This document shows positions 1 through 5,370 of a DNA stretch of 5,370 bases, piece after piece (position 1 is the stretch's first letter; the number at the start of each line of letters is the position of its first letter). Source of the DNA: an uncultured Rothia sp. (GTDB lineage: Bacteria > Actinomycetota > Actinomycetes > Actinomycetales > Micrococcaceae); the NCBI GenBank assembly GCA_937935205.1, contig CALGXU010000051.1, positions 1-5,370 of the forward strand, read 5' to 3'. Under the pieces are notes generated by a model. That model did no database searches, was not told where the DNA came from, and was given only the letters and a program-made list of their open reading frames with translations. Position numbers and translations under genes: made by a program.

Positions 1-43
1 AATGTGTTCCATGCCGGGCGGCTTCTATGAATCATCTATTGAA

Positions 44-619
44 TTAGCTCAGGTGAGTGACTGCGTAATCAGCTTCTTCCTCGGTGAATCCTTCAAAAGA
101 AGAAGTCAACTGAGAGCGGATTGCTTCAGGAGACATGTTCATCGTCTTCTGGTAGCTCTTTGCCTTCTCCAAGGCATTCGCATTCCAGTCAGCCTTCACG
201 TTGTCTACAGCGTACTGAGCAGCCTCAGGAGTGAACTTTTCAAATTCACTAGTGAGCTGGTTGTAGATGCCCTGCTTGGACATGTGCATGGTGCGAGAAT
301 AAGACTCTGCCTTCTTCAAAGCGGACTTATATTCGCTGGGAATGCTGTTATCGTTCTGCTTTGAGTTGGACTCGCTCGTAGCCGCAGAGGAAGAATCACC
401 GTTAGATTCCTGAGAAGCTTCAGCAACAGCAGAAGAATCAGCAGCTGCCGAAGATGAAGAAGCGCTCGCACTCGTAGACTTGCTGGAGCCGCCGCCCATC
501 ATCGAAGCGCAACCACCAAGAAGAACAAGAATAACGAGAGTGATAAACCACCAACGGAGATAGAAAGGCTTCTTCTTAACGTAGACAGAACCGTCAGCGG
601 CAATAATCTTTTGTGCCAT
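44..619 (-). CDS. Ltp-family surface lipoprotein with two Ltp repeats
   Basis: This 191-residue protein is probably exported and anchored by lipid to the outer face of the membrane. The N-terminus is basic (KKK at 15-17), followed by a hydrophobic stretch at about 21-36 that ends in a lipobox LGGC with Cys37 as the lipidated residue. Residues 38-93 are a low-complexity linker rich in Ser and Ala. Two 42-residue repeats follow, 100-141 and 149-190, identical at 24 of 42 positions by my alignment and sharing the pattern A-L-x-K-A-x-S-Y...M-S...Q-L-T-S...F-E-x-F-T...Y-A-V. This is the Ltp repeat (host cell surface-exposed lipoprotein family). The start is supported by a GAAAGG ribosome binding site at 625-630. 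The gene has its own promoter-like sequence and follows the suf terminator, so it is not part of that operon. GC is markedly lower than in the suf genes, which may indicate transfer. In phage TP-J34 an Ltp protein gives superinfection exclusion; that role here is only inferred, and many chromosomal members have no known function. Confidence 0.88.
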   Translation of the reverse strand: MAQKIIAADGSVYVKKKPFYLRWWFITLVILVLLGGCASMMGGGSSKSTSASASSSSAAADSSAVAEASQESNGDSSSAATSESNSKQNDNSIPSEYKSALKKAESYSRTMHMSKQGIYNQLTSEFEKFTPEAAQYAVDNVKADWNANALEKAKSYQKTMNMSPEAIRSQLTSSFEGFTEEEADYAVTHLS

Positions 620-693
620 GATTTCCTTTCGGCATCCTCAAGCAGCCATTGCATAAGGAGCCTAATATGATGTGAGTGTATGATTCACAAGGA

Positions 694-719
694 AATATAC
701 TCGACCCCCCCATTGTCAA
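694..719 (-). promoter_or_regulatory. putative promoter of the Ltp lipoprotein gene, with G7 tract in spacer
   Basis: Read on the minus strand, a perfect -35 hexamer TTGACA lies at 719-714 and a good -10 candidate TATATT at 699-694. The spacer is only 14 bases and contains seven consecutive G (711-705). A second register, TATTTC at 697-692, gives a 16-base spacer but a poorer -10. From TATATT, transcription would begin near 687, leaving a leader of about 68 bases before the start codon at 619. The site lies between the suf terminator and the lipoprotein gene, where a promoter is expected. The -35 is convincing; which -10 is used is uncertain. Confidence 0.45.
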
Positions 720-784
720 AGCAGCAAAAAAATTGGCTTCGCCCAAAACAAACACATCAACTGCTCATATACCCAGTACCTCAC

Positions 785-835
785 AAAAAATACCCGCCCG
801 GTGCCGAAGGCATACACCTTCCGACCGGGCGGGTA
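785..835 (-). terminator. rho-independent terminator of the suf operon
   Basis: The 12-base arms at 791-802 and 824-835 (ACCGGGCGGGTA on the minus strand, and its complement) pair perfectly. A smaller inner stem (806-810 with 817-821) closes a 6-base loop at 811-816. On the minus strand the stem is followed directly by six T (790-785). On the plus strand the following bases are only CTTTA, so it acts mainly on leftward transcripts. It begins 21 bases after the sufT stop codon and isolates the downstream lipoprotein gene from suf transcription. Confidence 0.9.
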
Positions 836-856
836 CTTTATCTGCGAGTCAGGAGC

Positions 857-1186
857 TTAGATGTTGAAGCCCAGCGCGCGCATCATATCGCGGCCGTCCT
901 CAGTAATACGCTCCGGGCCCCACGGCGGCATCCAAACCCAGTTCACACGCCAAGAATCAACCAGGTTATCCAGGTTAGCCTGAACCTGCTCCTCAATAAC
1001 CTCCTGCAGCGGGCACGCCGCGGTGGTCAGAGTCAGGTCCAGAATGAGGGTTCCATCCTCATCCCAGCGCAGACCGTAGAGCAGACCGAGGTCAACAATA
1101 TTGACGCCGAGCTCCGGGTCAATGACCTCCTTGAGGGCTTCCTCAATCTCTTCCTGAGGAATACGACCCTGCACAGTCTCAGTCAT
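857..1186 (-). CDS. sufT: SufT, metal-sulfur cluster assembly factor (MIP18/DUF59 family)
   Basis: This 109-residue protein is a single MIP18/DUF59 (PaaD-like) domain, full length for the family. Proteins of this type are cytosolic helpers in Fe-S protein maturation; SufT in other bacteria matters most when demand for clusters is high. Visible signature residues are D23-P24-E25 in the VIDPELGVNIVDLGL segment, the conserved T-T-A-A-C-P-L stretch at 54-60 with Cys58, and PPWGPERIT at 87-94 near the C-terminus. It is the last gene of the operon, 39 bases after the sufC stop, with a modest AGAAAGA ribosome binding site at 1194-1200, and is followed by the terminator. In many actinobacteria sufS and sufU stand between sufC and sufT; here they do not. 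I am sure of the family; the exact client proteins cannot be read from sequence. Confidence 0.93.
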   Translation of the reverse strand: MTETVQGRIPQEEIEEALKEVIDPELGVNIVDLGLLYGLRWDEDGTLILDLTLTTAACPLQEVIEEQVQANLDNLVDSWRVNWVWMPPWGPERITEDGRDMMRALGFNI

Positions 1187-1225
1187 AGTTCTATCTTTCT
1201 GTCAGAATCCGGTCAGGGAAGAAGC

Positions 1226-1984
1226 TTACTTCTTACCCACGTAAGCTACGTAGCCCTCTTCTTCCAGGCGGTCAGCCAGCTCGGGGCCGCCCTGGTCAAC
1301 CATCTTGCCGTCCACGAACACGTGCACGAACTGCGGCTTGATGTAGCGCAGGATGCGGGTGTAGTGGGTAATCAGCATAACGCCCATATCGTTCGCCTCA
1401 TGCGCACGGTTTACGCCCTCAGACACAATCTTCAGTGCGTCAACGTCCAGACCGGAGTCGGTCTCGTCCAGGATGCCGAACTTGGGCTTGAGCAGCTCCA
1501 GCTGAAGGATCTCGTGGCGCTTCTTCTCACCACCGGAGAAGCCCTCGTTCACGTTACGTGCGATGAACGCGGGGTCAATCTCCAGGTTCTTCATGGCTTC
1601 CTTAACGTCCTTGGTCCAGGTACGCAGGGAGGGAGCCTGACCGTCCACAGCGGTCTTAGCGGAACGCAGGAAGTTGGACATGGTCACACCGGGGATCTCA
1701 ACCGGGTACTGCATAGCCAGGAACAGGCCTGCGCGTGCACGCTCGTCCACGCTCATCTCGGTGATGTCCTCACCGTCGAGCAGGATCTGACCGGAGTCAA
1801 CCTGGTACTTGGGGTGGCCAGCAATGGTGGAAGCCAGAGTGGACTTACCGGAACCGTTCGGGCCCATGATTGCGTGAATCTCGCCCGAGTTGATGGTCAG
1901 GTTAACGCCCTTCAGGATGGGCTTGGTGGTTTCGTCATCGAGGATAACCGAGACGTGAAGGTCCTTGATTTCAAGGGTAGACAT
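1226..1984 (-). CDS. sufC: SufC, ABC-type ATPase of the SufBC2D complex
   Basis: SufC is the soluble ATPase that drives conformational change in the SufBC2D scaffold during Fe-S cluster assembly; unlike transporter ATPases it has no membrane partner. The protein is 252 residues, normal for SufC. Motifs in order: Walker A GPNGSGKST at 41-49, Q-loop Gln92 in AMQYP, ABC signature FSGGEKKR at 149-156, Walker B ending ILDETDSGLD at 171-180 with catalytic Glu174, and H-loop His207 in ITHYTR. LDETDSGLD, in place of the LDEPTSGLD usual in transporters, is characteristic of SufC. I place the start at 1984 because MSTLEIKDLHV is the standard N-terminus and an AGGAG site lies six bases upstream. An in-frame ATG at 2071 would add 29 unconserved residues and overlap sufD. 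The gap from sufD is 19 bases, so the genes are surely cotranscribed. Confidence 0.97.
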   Translation of the reverse strand: MSTLEIKDLHVSVILDDETTKPILKGVNLTINSGEIHAIMGPNGSGKSTLASTIAGHPKYQVDSGQILLDGEDITEMSVDERARAGLFLAMQYPVEIPGVTMSNFLRSAKTAVDGQAPSLRTWTKDVKEAMKNLEIDPAFIARNVNEGFSGGEKKRHEILQLELLKPKFGILDETDSGLDVDALKIVSEGVNRAHEANDMGVMLITHYTRILRYIKPQFVHVFVDGKMVDQGGPELADRLEEEGYVAYVGKK

Positions 1985-1990
1985 TGATTT

Positions 1991-1995
1991 CTCCT
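1991..1995 (-). promoter_or_regulatory. sufC ribosome binding site
   Basis: AGGAG on the minus strand, six bases before the ATG at 1984 and within the short sufD-sufC gap. It is the best Shine-Dalgarno match in the window and decides the sufC start in favour of 1984 over the in-frame upstream ATG at 2071. Confidence 0.85.
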
Positions 1996-2003
1996 GGTAA
2001 AGC

Positions 2004-3278
2004 TTAGTTGTTGCTGAGGGCGAGCTCTGCCTCAAGGGCCTCGGTGAGCTGCTCTTCAAGTTCGGGAACACGAATCTGCTGAATGATCTCGTTCAGGAAG
2101 CCGCGCACGACCAGACGGCGTGCCTCAGCCTCCGGAATACCGCGAGCCTGCAGGTACCACAGGTGCTGCTCATCGAGCTGGCCGGTGGTGGATGCGTGGC
2201 CGGCGCCCTCAATCAGGCCGGTCTCAATCTCCAGGTTCGGCACGGAGTCGGCACGGGGGCCAACTTCCAGCAGCAGGTTACGGTTCAGCTCGTAGGTGTC
2301 GGTGCCTTCTGCATCCTTACCAATCAGAACGTCACCAACCCATACGGAGTGCGCACCCTTACCCTGCAGCGCGCCCTTGTAGGTCACGCGGGACTTGCAG
2401 TTGGGTACGGAGTGATCCACGAACAGGCGGGACTCAATGTGCTGGCCAGCGTCTACGAAGTACAGGCCGTACATTTCAGTCTCAGCGCCGGGAGCGGTGA
2501 ACTTGGTGGAGGGGGTCACGCGCACCAGGTCGCCGCCGAGGGACACCACAACGTGCTTGAAGCGTGCGTTGCGGCCCAGCTTAGCGTAGTGTGCGGAGGC
2601 GTGGATTGCGTCGTCAGCCCACTGCTGCACGGAAACAACGTTCAGCTCAGCCTCGTCGTTCACTACGAACTCAACGTTCTGTGCCAGGACGGTGGAGCCG
2701 GTGTGGCGCAGAACCACGACAGCCTTCGAGAAGGGCTTAGCCTCAATCACGATGTGCTGTGCGGCTGCCTCGTTGCCGGTGCCGGTGATGTCAATTTCCA
2801 CGTGCTCAGCCAGTTCAGCTTCGGCGGGGATGGTCACCACGGTTGCTTCGGTGAAGCTGGACCACGCGTTCGCTGCCACACGGTCCTCGGGGATACCTGC
2901 GGAGCCGATGCGTGCATCCTCGCGGGAGACGGTCTCAACCTGAACCTGCTCGGGTGCAGTGATCTGCGGTGCCGGTGCGGTGCCGGTCAGCTTCTCCAGG
3001 TGCAGGCCGCCCAGACGCTTCAGCGGGGTGAAGCGCCAGTCCTCTTCACGACCGGTCAGGGGTGCGAAGTCCTCCACGTTGTAGGAGGTCTTACGCTCTG
3101 CACGGGATGCTTCGAGTACCTTCTGGACGTTGTTCGGGTTGGAGCCCTGGTGGTGTGCCTCGGTGGCACGGTACAGGGTGTCATCGTGGGCGAACTCGGT
3201 GGCGAGCTTCTCGCCCTCCTGGTCCATGCCGGGGATGATCGGGGAGTGGTAACCCAGGGTTTCTTCGTTGGTCGGCAT
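2004..3278 (-). CDS. sufD: SufD, scaffold subunit of the SufBC2D complex
   Basis: SufD pairs with SufB and binds one SufC, forming the platform on which new Fe-S clusters are built; it is also tied to iron acquisition in other species. The 424-residue length is typical. The N-terminal half is variable; W81-R-F-T-P-L is the usual 'WRFTPL' element. The C-terminal half is a beta-helix core followed by the SufC-binding region: VDHSVPNCKSRVTYKG at 287-302, NRNLLLEVGPRADSVPNLEIETG at 332-354, then GAGHAST at 358-364 and GIPEAEARRLVVRGFL at 380-395. His361 appears to match the E. coli SufD His360 at the SufB-SufD interface, while the nearby E. coli Cys358 is replaced by Ala359. The start codon shares one base with the sufB stop (TAATG), and a GGAAGGA site sits inside the end of sufB about 11 bases upstream, suggesting coupled translation. 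Confidence 0.96.
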   Translation of the reverse strand: MPTNEETLGYHSPIIPGMDQEGEKLATEFAHDDTLYRATEAHHQGSNPNNVQKVLEASRAERKTSYNVEDFAPLTGREEDWRFTPLKRLGGLHLEKLTGTAPAPQITAPEQVQVETVSREDARIGSAGIPEDRVAANAWSSFTEATVVTIPAEAELAEHVEIDITGTGNEAAAQHIVIEAKPFSKAVVVLRHTGSTVLAQNVEFVVNDEAELNVVSVQQWADDAIHASAHYAKLGRNARFKHVVVSLGGDLVRVTPSTKFTAPGAETEMYGLYFVDAGQHIESRLFVDHSVPNCKSRVTYKGALQGKGAHSVWVGDVLIGKDAEGTDTYELNRNLLLEVGPRADSVPNLEIETGLIEGAGHASTTGQLDEQHLWYLQARGIPEAEARRLVVRGFLNEIIQQIRVPELEEQLTEALEAELALSNN

Positions 3279-4735
3279 TAGCCCACAGATCCTTCCATCT
3301 GAAGTTCGATCAGGCGGTTCAGTTCGAGTGCGTACTCCATCGGCAGCTCACGTGCGATGGGCTCAACGAAGCCGCGGACGATCATCGCCATTGCTTCTTC
3401 TTCGCTCAGGCCGCGCTGCATCAGGTAGAACAGCTGGTCCTCGGAGACGCGGGAAACGGTCGCCTCGTGACCCATGGTCACATCGTCCTCGCGGACATCC
3501 ACGTAGGGGTAGGTGTCGGAGCGGGAGATGGTGTCCACCAGCAGTGCGTCACAGACCACGGAGGACTTGGAGTGCTTAGCGCCCTCACGAACCTGAACCA
3601 GGCCGCGGTATGCGCTACGGCCACCGTTACGTGCCACGGACTTGGACACAATGGTCGAGGAGGTGTTCGGTGCAATGTGAACCATCTTCGAACCGGTGTC
3701 CTGGTGCTGACCCTCACCCGCGAATGCGATGGACAGGGTCTCACCCTTAGCGTGCTCGCCGACCATGTAAACAGCCGGGTACTTCTGGGTGACCTTCGAA
3801 CCGATGTTGCCGTCCACCCATTCCATGGTGGCGCCCTCGTGCGCAACCGCGCGCTTGGTCACCAGGTTGTAGACGTTGTTCGACCAGTTCTGGATGGTGG
3901 TGTAGCGAACGCGTGCGTTCTTCTTCAGCACAATCTCAACCACTGCGGAGTGCAGGGAGTCGGACTTGTAGATGGGGGCGGTGCAGCCCTCAATGTAGTG
4001 AACGTAGGAGCCTTCGTCCGCGATGATCAGGGTGCGTTCGAACTGACCCATGTTCTCGGTGTTAATGCGGAAGTACGCCTGCAGCGGGATCTCCACGTGA
4101 ACTCCCGGGGGAACGTACACGAAGGAGCCACCGGACCATACGGCGGTGTTCAGTGCGGAGAACTTGTTGTCACCAATCGGGATGATGGAGCCGAAGTATT
4201 CCTTGAACAGTTCGGGGTATTCGCGCAGACCGGTGTCGGTGTCGACGAAGATCACGCCCTGCTTCTCCAGGTCCTCACGAATCTGGTGGTACACAACCTC
4301 GGACTCGTACTGTGCAGCCACACCCGCGACGAGCGAGTTACGCTCCGCCTCGGGAATACCCAGGCGCTCGTAGGTGGTGCGGATGTCCTCGGGCAGTTCG
4401 TCCCAAGAAGCCGCCTGACCCTCGGTCGAGCGCACGAAGTACTTGATGTTGTCGAAGTCGATTTCGGAAAGATCCGCACCCCAGGTGGGCATGGGCTTAC
4501 GCTCGAAGAACTTCAGCGCCTTCAGACGCATGTCCAGCATCCACTGGGGTTCGTTCTTCTTCGCAGAGATGTCGCGCACGACGTCCTCGTCCAGGCCGCG
4601 CTTTGCTACCTGGCCTGCTTCGTCGGAGTCTGCCCAACCGTACTCGTAGTTACCAATGCCCTCGAGTTCGGGGTTCATCTCCAGGATCTCTGAAATGACG
4701 GTGTCGTTGGCGTTCTGCCCAACTTTCTCAGTCAT
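3278..4735 (-). CDS. sufB: SufB, Fe-S cluster scaffold protein
   Basis: SufB is the main scaffold of the SUF system, receiving sulfur and assembling clusters with SufC and SufD in the cytosol. The protein is 485 residues, full length. Recognisable segments are KNEPQWMLDMRLKAL at 60-74, SGGSFVYVPPGV at 201-212, EGCTAP at 249-254 with Cys251, VVCDALL at 393-399 with Cys395, GHEATVSR at 422-429, and DQLFYLMQRG at 433-442. By spacing, Cys395, His423 and Glu424 correspond to E. coli SufB Cys405, His433 and Glu434, which are implicated in cluster formation. No intein interrupts the gene, unlike in mycobacteria. I chose ATG 4735 because the family begins around this point and GAAAGG lies five bases upstream; an open frame continues to an ATG at 4867, but those 44 residues look unrelated and cover the likely regulatory gap. 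It overlaps sufD by one base. Confidence 0.97.
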   Translation of the reverse strand: MTEKVGQNANDTVISEILEMNPELEGIGNYEYGWADSDEAGQVAKRGLDEDVVRDISAKKNEPQWMLDMRLKALKFFERKPMPTWGADLSEIDFDNIKYFVRSTEGQAASWDELPEDIRTTYERLGIPEAERNSLVAGVAAQYESEVVYHQIREDLEKQGVIFVDTDTGLREYPELFKEYFGSIIPIGDNKFSALNTAVWSGGSFVYVPPGVHVEIPLQAYFRINTENMGQFERTLIIADEGSYVHYIEGCTAPIYKSDSLHSAVVEIVLKKNARVRYTTIQNWSNNVYNLVTKRAVAHEGATMEWVDGNIGSKVTQKYPAVYMVGEHAKGETLSIAFAGEGQHQDTGSKMVHIAPNTSSTIVSKSVARNGGRSAYRGLVQVREGAKHSKSSVVCDALLVDTISRSDTYPYVDVREDDVTMGHEATVSRVSEDQLFYLMQRGLSEEEAMAMIVRGFVEPIARELPMEYALELNRLIELQMEGSVG

Positions 4736-4740
4736 TACGG

Positions 4741-4746
4741 CCTTTC
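4741..4746 (-). promoter_or_regulatory. sufB ribosome binding site
   Basis: GAAAGG on the minus strand, five bases before the ATG at 4735. It supports that start over the in-frame ATG at 4867. The same GAAAGG motif serves the lipoprotein gene at 625-630. Confidence 0.7.
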
Positions 4747-4775
4747 TTCGATGGTTATTACATTTCTCTCCGTCA

Positions 4776-4790
4776 CCTGCCGGTTGCAGG
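4776..4790. repeat. short inverted repeat in the sufB leader
   Basis: CCTGC at 4776-4780 and GCAGG at 4786-4790 form an inverted repeat with a 5-base centre. It lies about 41 bases upstream of the sufB start codon. It could be a small RNA hairpin in the leader or half of a protein-binding site; the 5-N5-5 layout would suit a dimeric regulator. Five-base arms are weak evidence on their own. Confidence 0.35.
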
Positions 4791-4796
4791 CGCGGT

Positions 4797-4822
4797 AGTT
4801 TAGGGGCTGTTGCCGCGCTCAA
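4797..4822 (-). promoter_or_regulatory. weak candidate promoter for sufB
   Basis: On the minus strand, TAAACT at 4802-4797 fits the loose actinobacterial -10 pattern TANNNT. TTGAGC at 4822-4817 resembles a -35 but gives only a 14-base spacer. An alternative -10, TGTAAT at 4762-4757, matches five of six consensus bases, but would start transcription only about 15 bases before the start codon and lacks a clear -35. A promoter somewhere in this 216-base gap is plausible because of the operator-like repeats just upstream, but the operon may instead be read through from sufR. Confidence 0.25.
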
Positions 4823-4835
4823 CCACGATGCGTGA

Positions 4836-4870
4836 TGCGGTGTACGCAGTGTGCTTGCGGTGTACACCGC
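4836..4870. promoter_or_regulatory. candidate SufR operator: palindrome plus 20-bp-spaced direct repeat
   Basis: TGCGGTGTAC occurs at 4836-4845 and again at 4856-4865, exactly 20 bases apart, or about two helical turns. The second copy is part of the perfect 14-base palindrome GCGGTGTACACCGC at 4857-4870; the first has an imperfect right half. The arms 4837-4845 and 4862-4870 can also pair as a 9-base RNA stem. An 8-base inverted repeat (CAACCACG at 4820-4827, CGTGGTTG at 4870-4877) encloses the block. The position between the repressor gene and sufB is where a SufR site is expected. It does not match the CAAC-N6-GTTG SufR box that I recall from Streptomyces and cyanobacteria, so the binding protein is inferred. 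Confidence 0.5.
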
Positions 4871-4951
4871 GTGGTTGCGGGCGGATTTCAGCGTGCGGCT
4901 CGCACCCTTGACGGGTTCATCGGGGTGTGCCGCTGGGTACTGCGGTGATTG

Positions 4952-5370
4952 TTACGCGGAAGGTTCCTCCGAAGGTTTCCCTGCGGATTCTTCTGCGTTC
5001 TTCTCACTCTCGGCGGTGACGCGGTTCAGGGGCACATGCGTGGTACACACGTGAGCACCCGAAGCCATGGTTGAAAGCCTACGGACATCAACGCCGAGCA
5101 GGTCAGAAATAATCCCGGTTTCCTGCTCGCAGAACACTTGGAAGTCTCCAGCGAGGTCGCGCACCGGGCAGTGACCCTGACAGAGCTGAATACTTGCCAG
5201 GAAATGCTCGGGAACAGTTCGTCCTGCAGGAGGAGCGGTGACCTGAGCGGTCGCCACAAAACCATCCTTGCTCATTGCCTCTGCGAGCGCCTGCGCTCGG
5301 GCTGCCACATCGTCACCGGCGGCTTCTACGACGGGTCGGTAGCGGGCTTCCATTTCTGCGGCGCGGGCGG
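4952..5370 (-). CDS. sufR: SufR, Fe-S-sensing repressor of the suf operon (C-terminal part; 5' end outside window)
   Basis: Only the last 139 or so codons are present; the frame stays open to the right edge, and the helix-turn-helix DNA-binding domain must lie beyond it. The ATG at 5353 is internal, since the residues before it (ARAAE) fit the family. SufR proteins of this DeoR/ArsR-like winged-helix group bind a [4Fe-4S] cluster and repress suf genes when clusters are plentiful. Counting from the Met at 5353, cysteines fall at 58, 62, 75 and 103 (C-x3-C-x12-C-x27-C) within LCQGHCPVRDLAGDFQVFC and HVCTTHVP. This spacing equals that of the cluster-binding cysteines I recall from Streptomyces SufR. 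After HVP there is a hydrophilic, acidic tail of about 25 residues ending in SEEPSA, longer than I would expect. It sits 216 bases upstream of sufB in the same direction, the usual actinobacterial arrangement. Confidence 0.9.
   Translation of the reverse strand, partial: ARAAEMEARYRPVVEAAGDDVAARAQALAEAMSKDGFVATAQVTAPPAGRTVPEHFLASIQLCQGHCPVRDLAGDFQVFCEQETGIISDLLGVDVRRLSTMASGAHVCTTHVPLNRVTAESEKNAEESAGKPSEEPSA

Noticed and set aside
1..43. GC-rich stretch (GCCGCCCGGC on the minus strand) after the lipoprotein stop, possibly the first arm of a terminator
   Set aside because: Any partner arm and T run would lie outside the left edge, so it cannot be supported.
671..689. TGTGA-N9-TCACA inverted repeat in the leader of the lipoprotein gene, resembling a CRP/GlxR site
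   Set aside because: The half sites are right but the spacing is nine, not the six that this family needs, and the five-base arms can arise by chance.
680..1987. Long open frames on the plus strand opposite the suf genes (680-1987, 2163-3281, 3467-4693)
   Set aside because: They are antisense to clear, full-length suf genes, have unusual composition rich in Val, Leu, Gly, His and Gln, cross operon features such as the terminator, and show no recognisable domain or ribosome site. They follow from the codon bias of the real genes.
1985..2071. Extended N-terminus for SufC from the ATG at 2071
   Set aside because: The extra 29 residues overlap the end of sufD, are unlike any SufC, and bypass the strong AGGAG site before the ATG at 1984.
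3983..3985. Possible intein site at SufB Cys251 (EGCTAP), where mycobacterial SufB carries an intein
   Set aside because: The coding sequence is continuous across this point and the protein is of normal, intein-free length.
4736..4867. Extended N-terminus for SufB from the ATG at 4867
   Set aside because: The added 44 residues look like translated non-coding DNA and cover the candidate operator and promoter; the family starts near MTEKVGQN at 4735.
4773..4877. Two degenerate matches to the CAAC-N6-GTTG SufR box (4773-4786 and 4864-4877)
   Set aside because: Each has two mismatches in eight specified bases. I estimate about one such match by chance in a gap of this size, so they carry no weight alone.
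4893..4905. GTGCG-N3-CGCAC hairpin after sufR, considered as a terminator
   Set aside because: The stem is five bases with a three-base loop and no T run follows on the minus strand.

Overview
The window is a piece of an actinobacterial chromosome. Every gene I can support lies on the minus strand, so transcription runs from right to left. The main content is a SUF iron-sulfur cluster assembly operon: sufR (3' part only), sufB, sufD, sufC and sufT. The organism call rests on a SufR repressor heading the operon, the Gram-positive style of SufB and SufD, the fairly high GC of the suf genes (about 60 percent by spot counts) and the sufR-B-D-C-T order without sufS. From memory this fits Micrococcaceae, and Rothia seems the most likely genus, but I could not run a comparison.

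Layout, right to left. 5370-4952 is the C-terminal part of SufR with four spaced cysteines. 4951-4736 is a 216 bp gap holding a 14 bp perfect palindrome and a 10 bp direct repeat at exactly 20 bp spacing, a good candidate operator, plus a small inverted repeat near sufB. 4735-3278 is sufB, joined to sufD (3278-2004) by a one-base TAATG overlap. A 19 bp gap leads to sufC (1984-1226), and a 39 bp gap leads to sufT (1186-857). A strong intrinsic terminator at 835-785 closes the operon. The gap 784-620 carries a promoter-like sequence for the last gene, a lipoprotein with two Ltp repeats (619-44). Positions 1-43 contain nothing I can call.

How the genes work together: SufB, SufC and SufD form the SufBC2D scaffold with ATPase, on which Fe-S clusters are built. 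SufT is an accessory protein for cluster maturation. SufR senses a cluster through its cysteines and represses the operon when clusters are sufficient. The cysteine desulfurase SufS, the sulfur carrier SufU and a Rieske-type ferredoxin, which accompany these genes in many actinobacteria, are absent here, so sulfur must come from an enzyme encoded elsewhere.

The lipoprotein gene is a separate unit. Its GC is clearly lower (about 45-48 percent in two lines counted), and its architecture (lipid anchor, serine-rich linker, two helical repeats) is that of Ltp, a family known from a streptococcal prophage that blocks superinfecting phage. Its putative promoter has a run of seven G in a short spacer, which could make expression phase-variable. 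These two points, with the candidate SufR operator, are the most interesting in an otherwise ordinary region.
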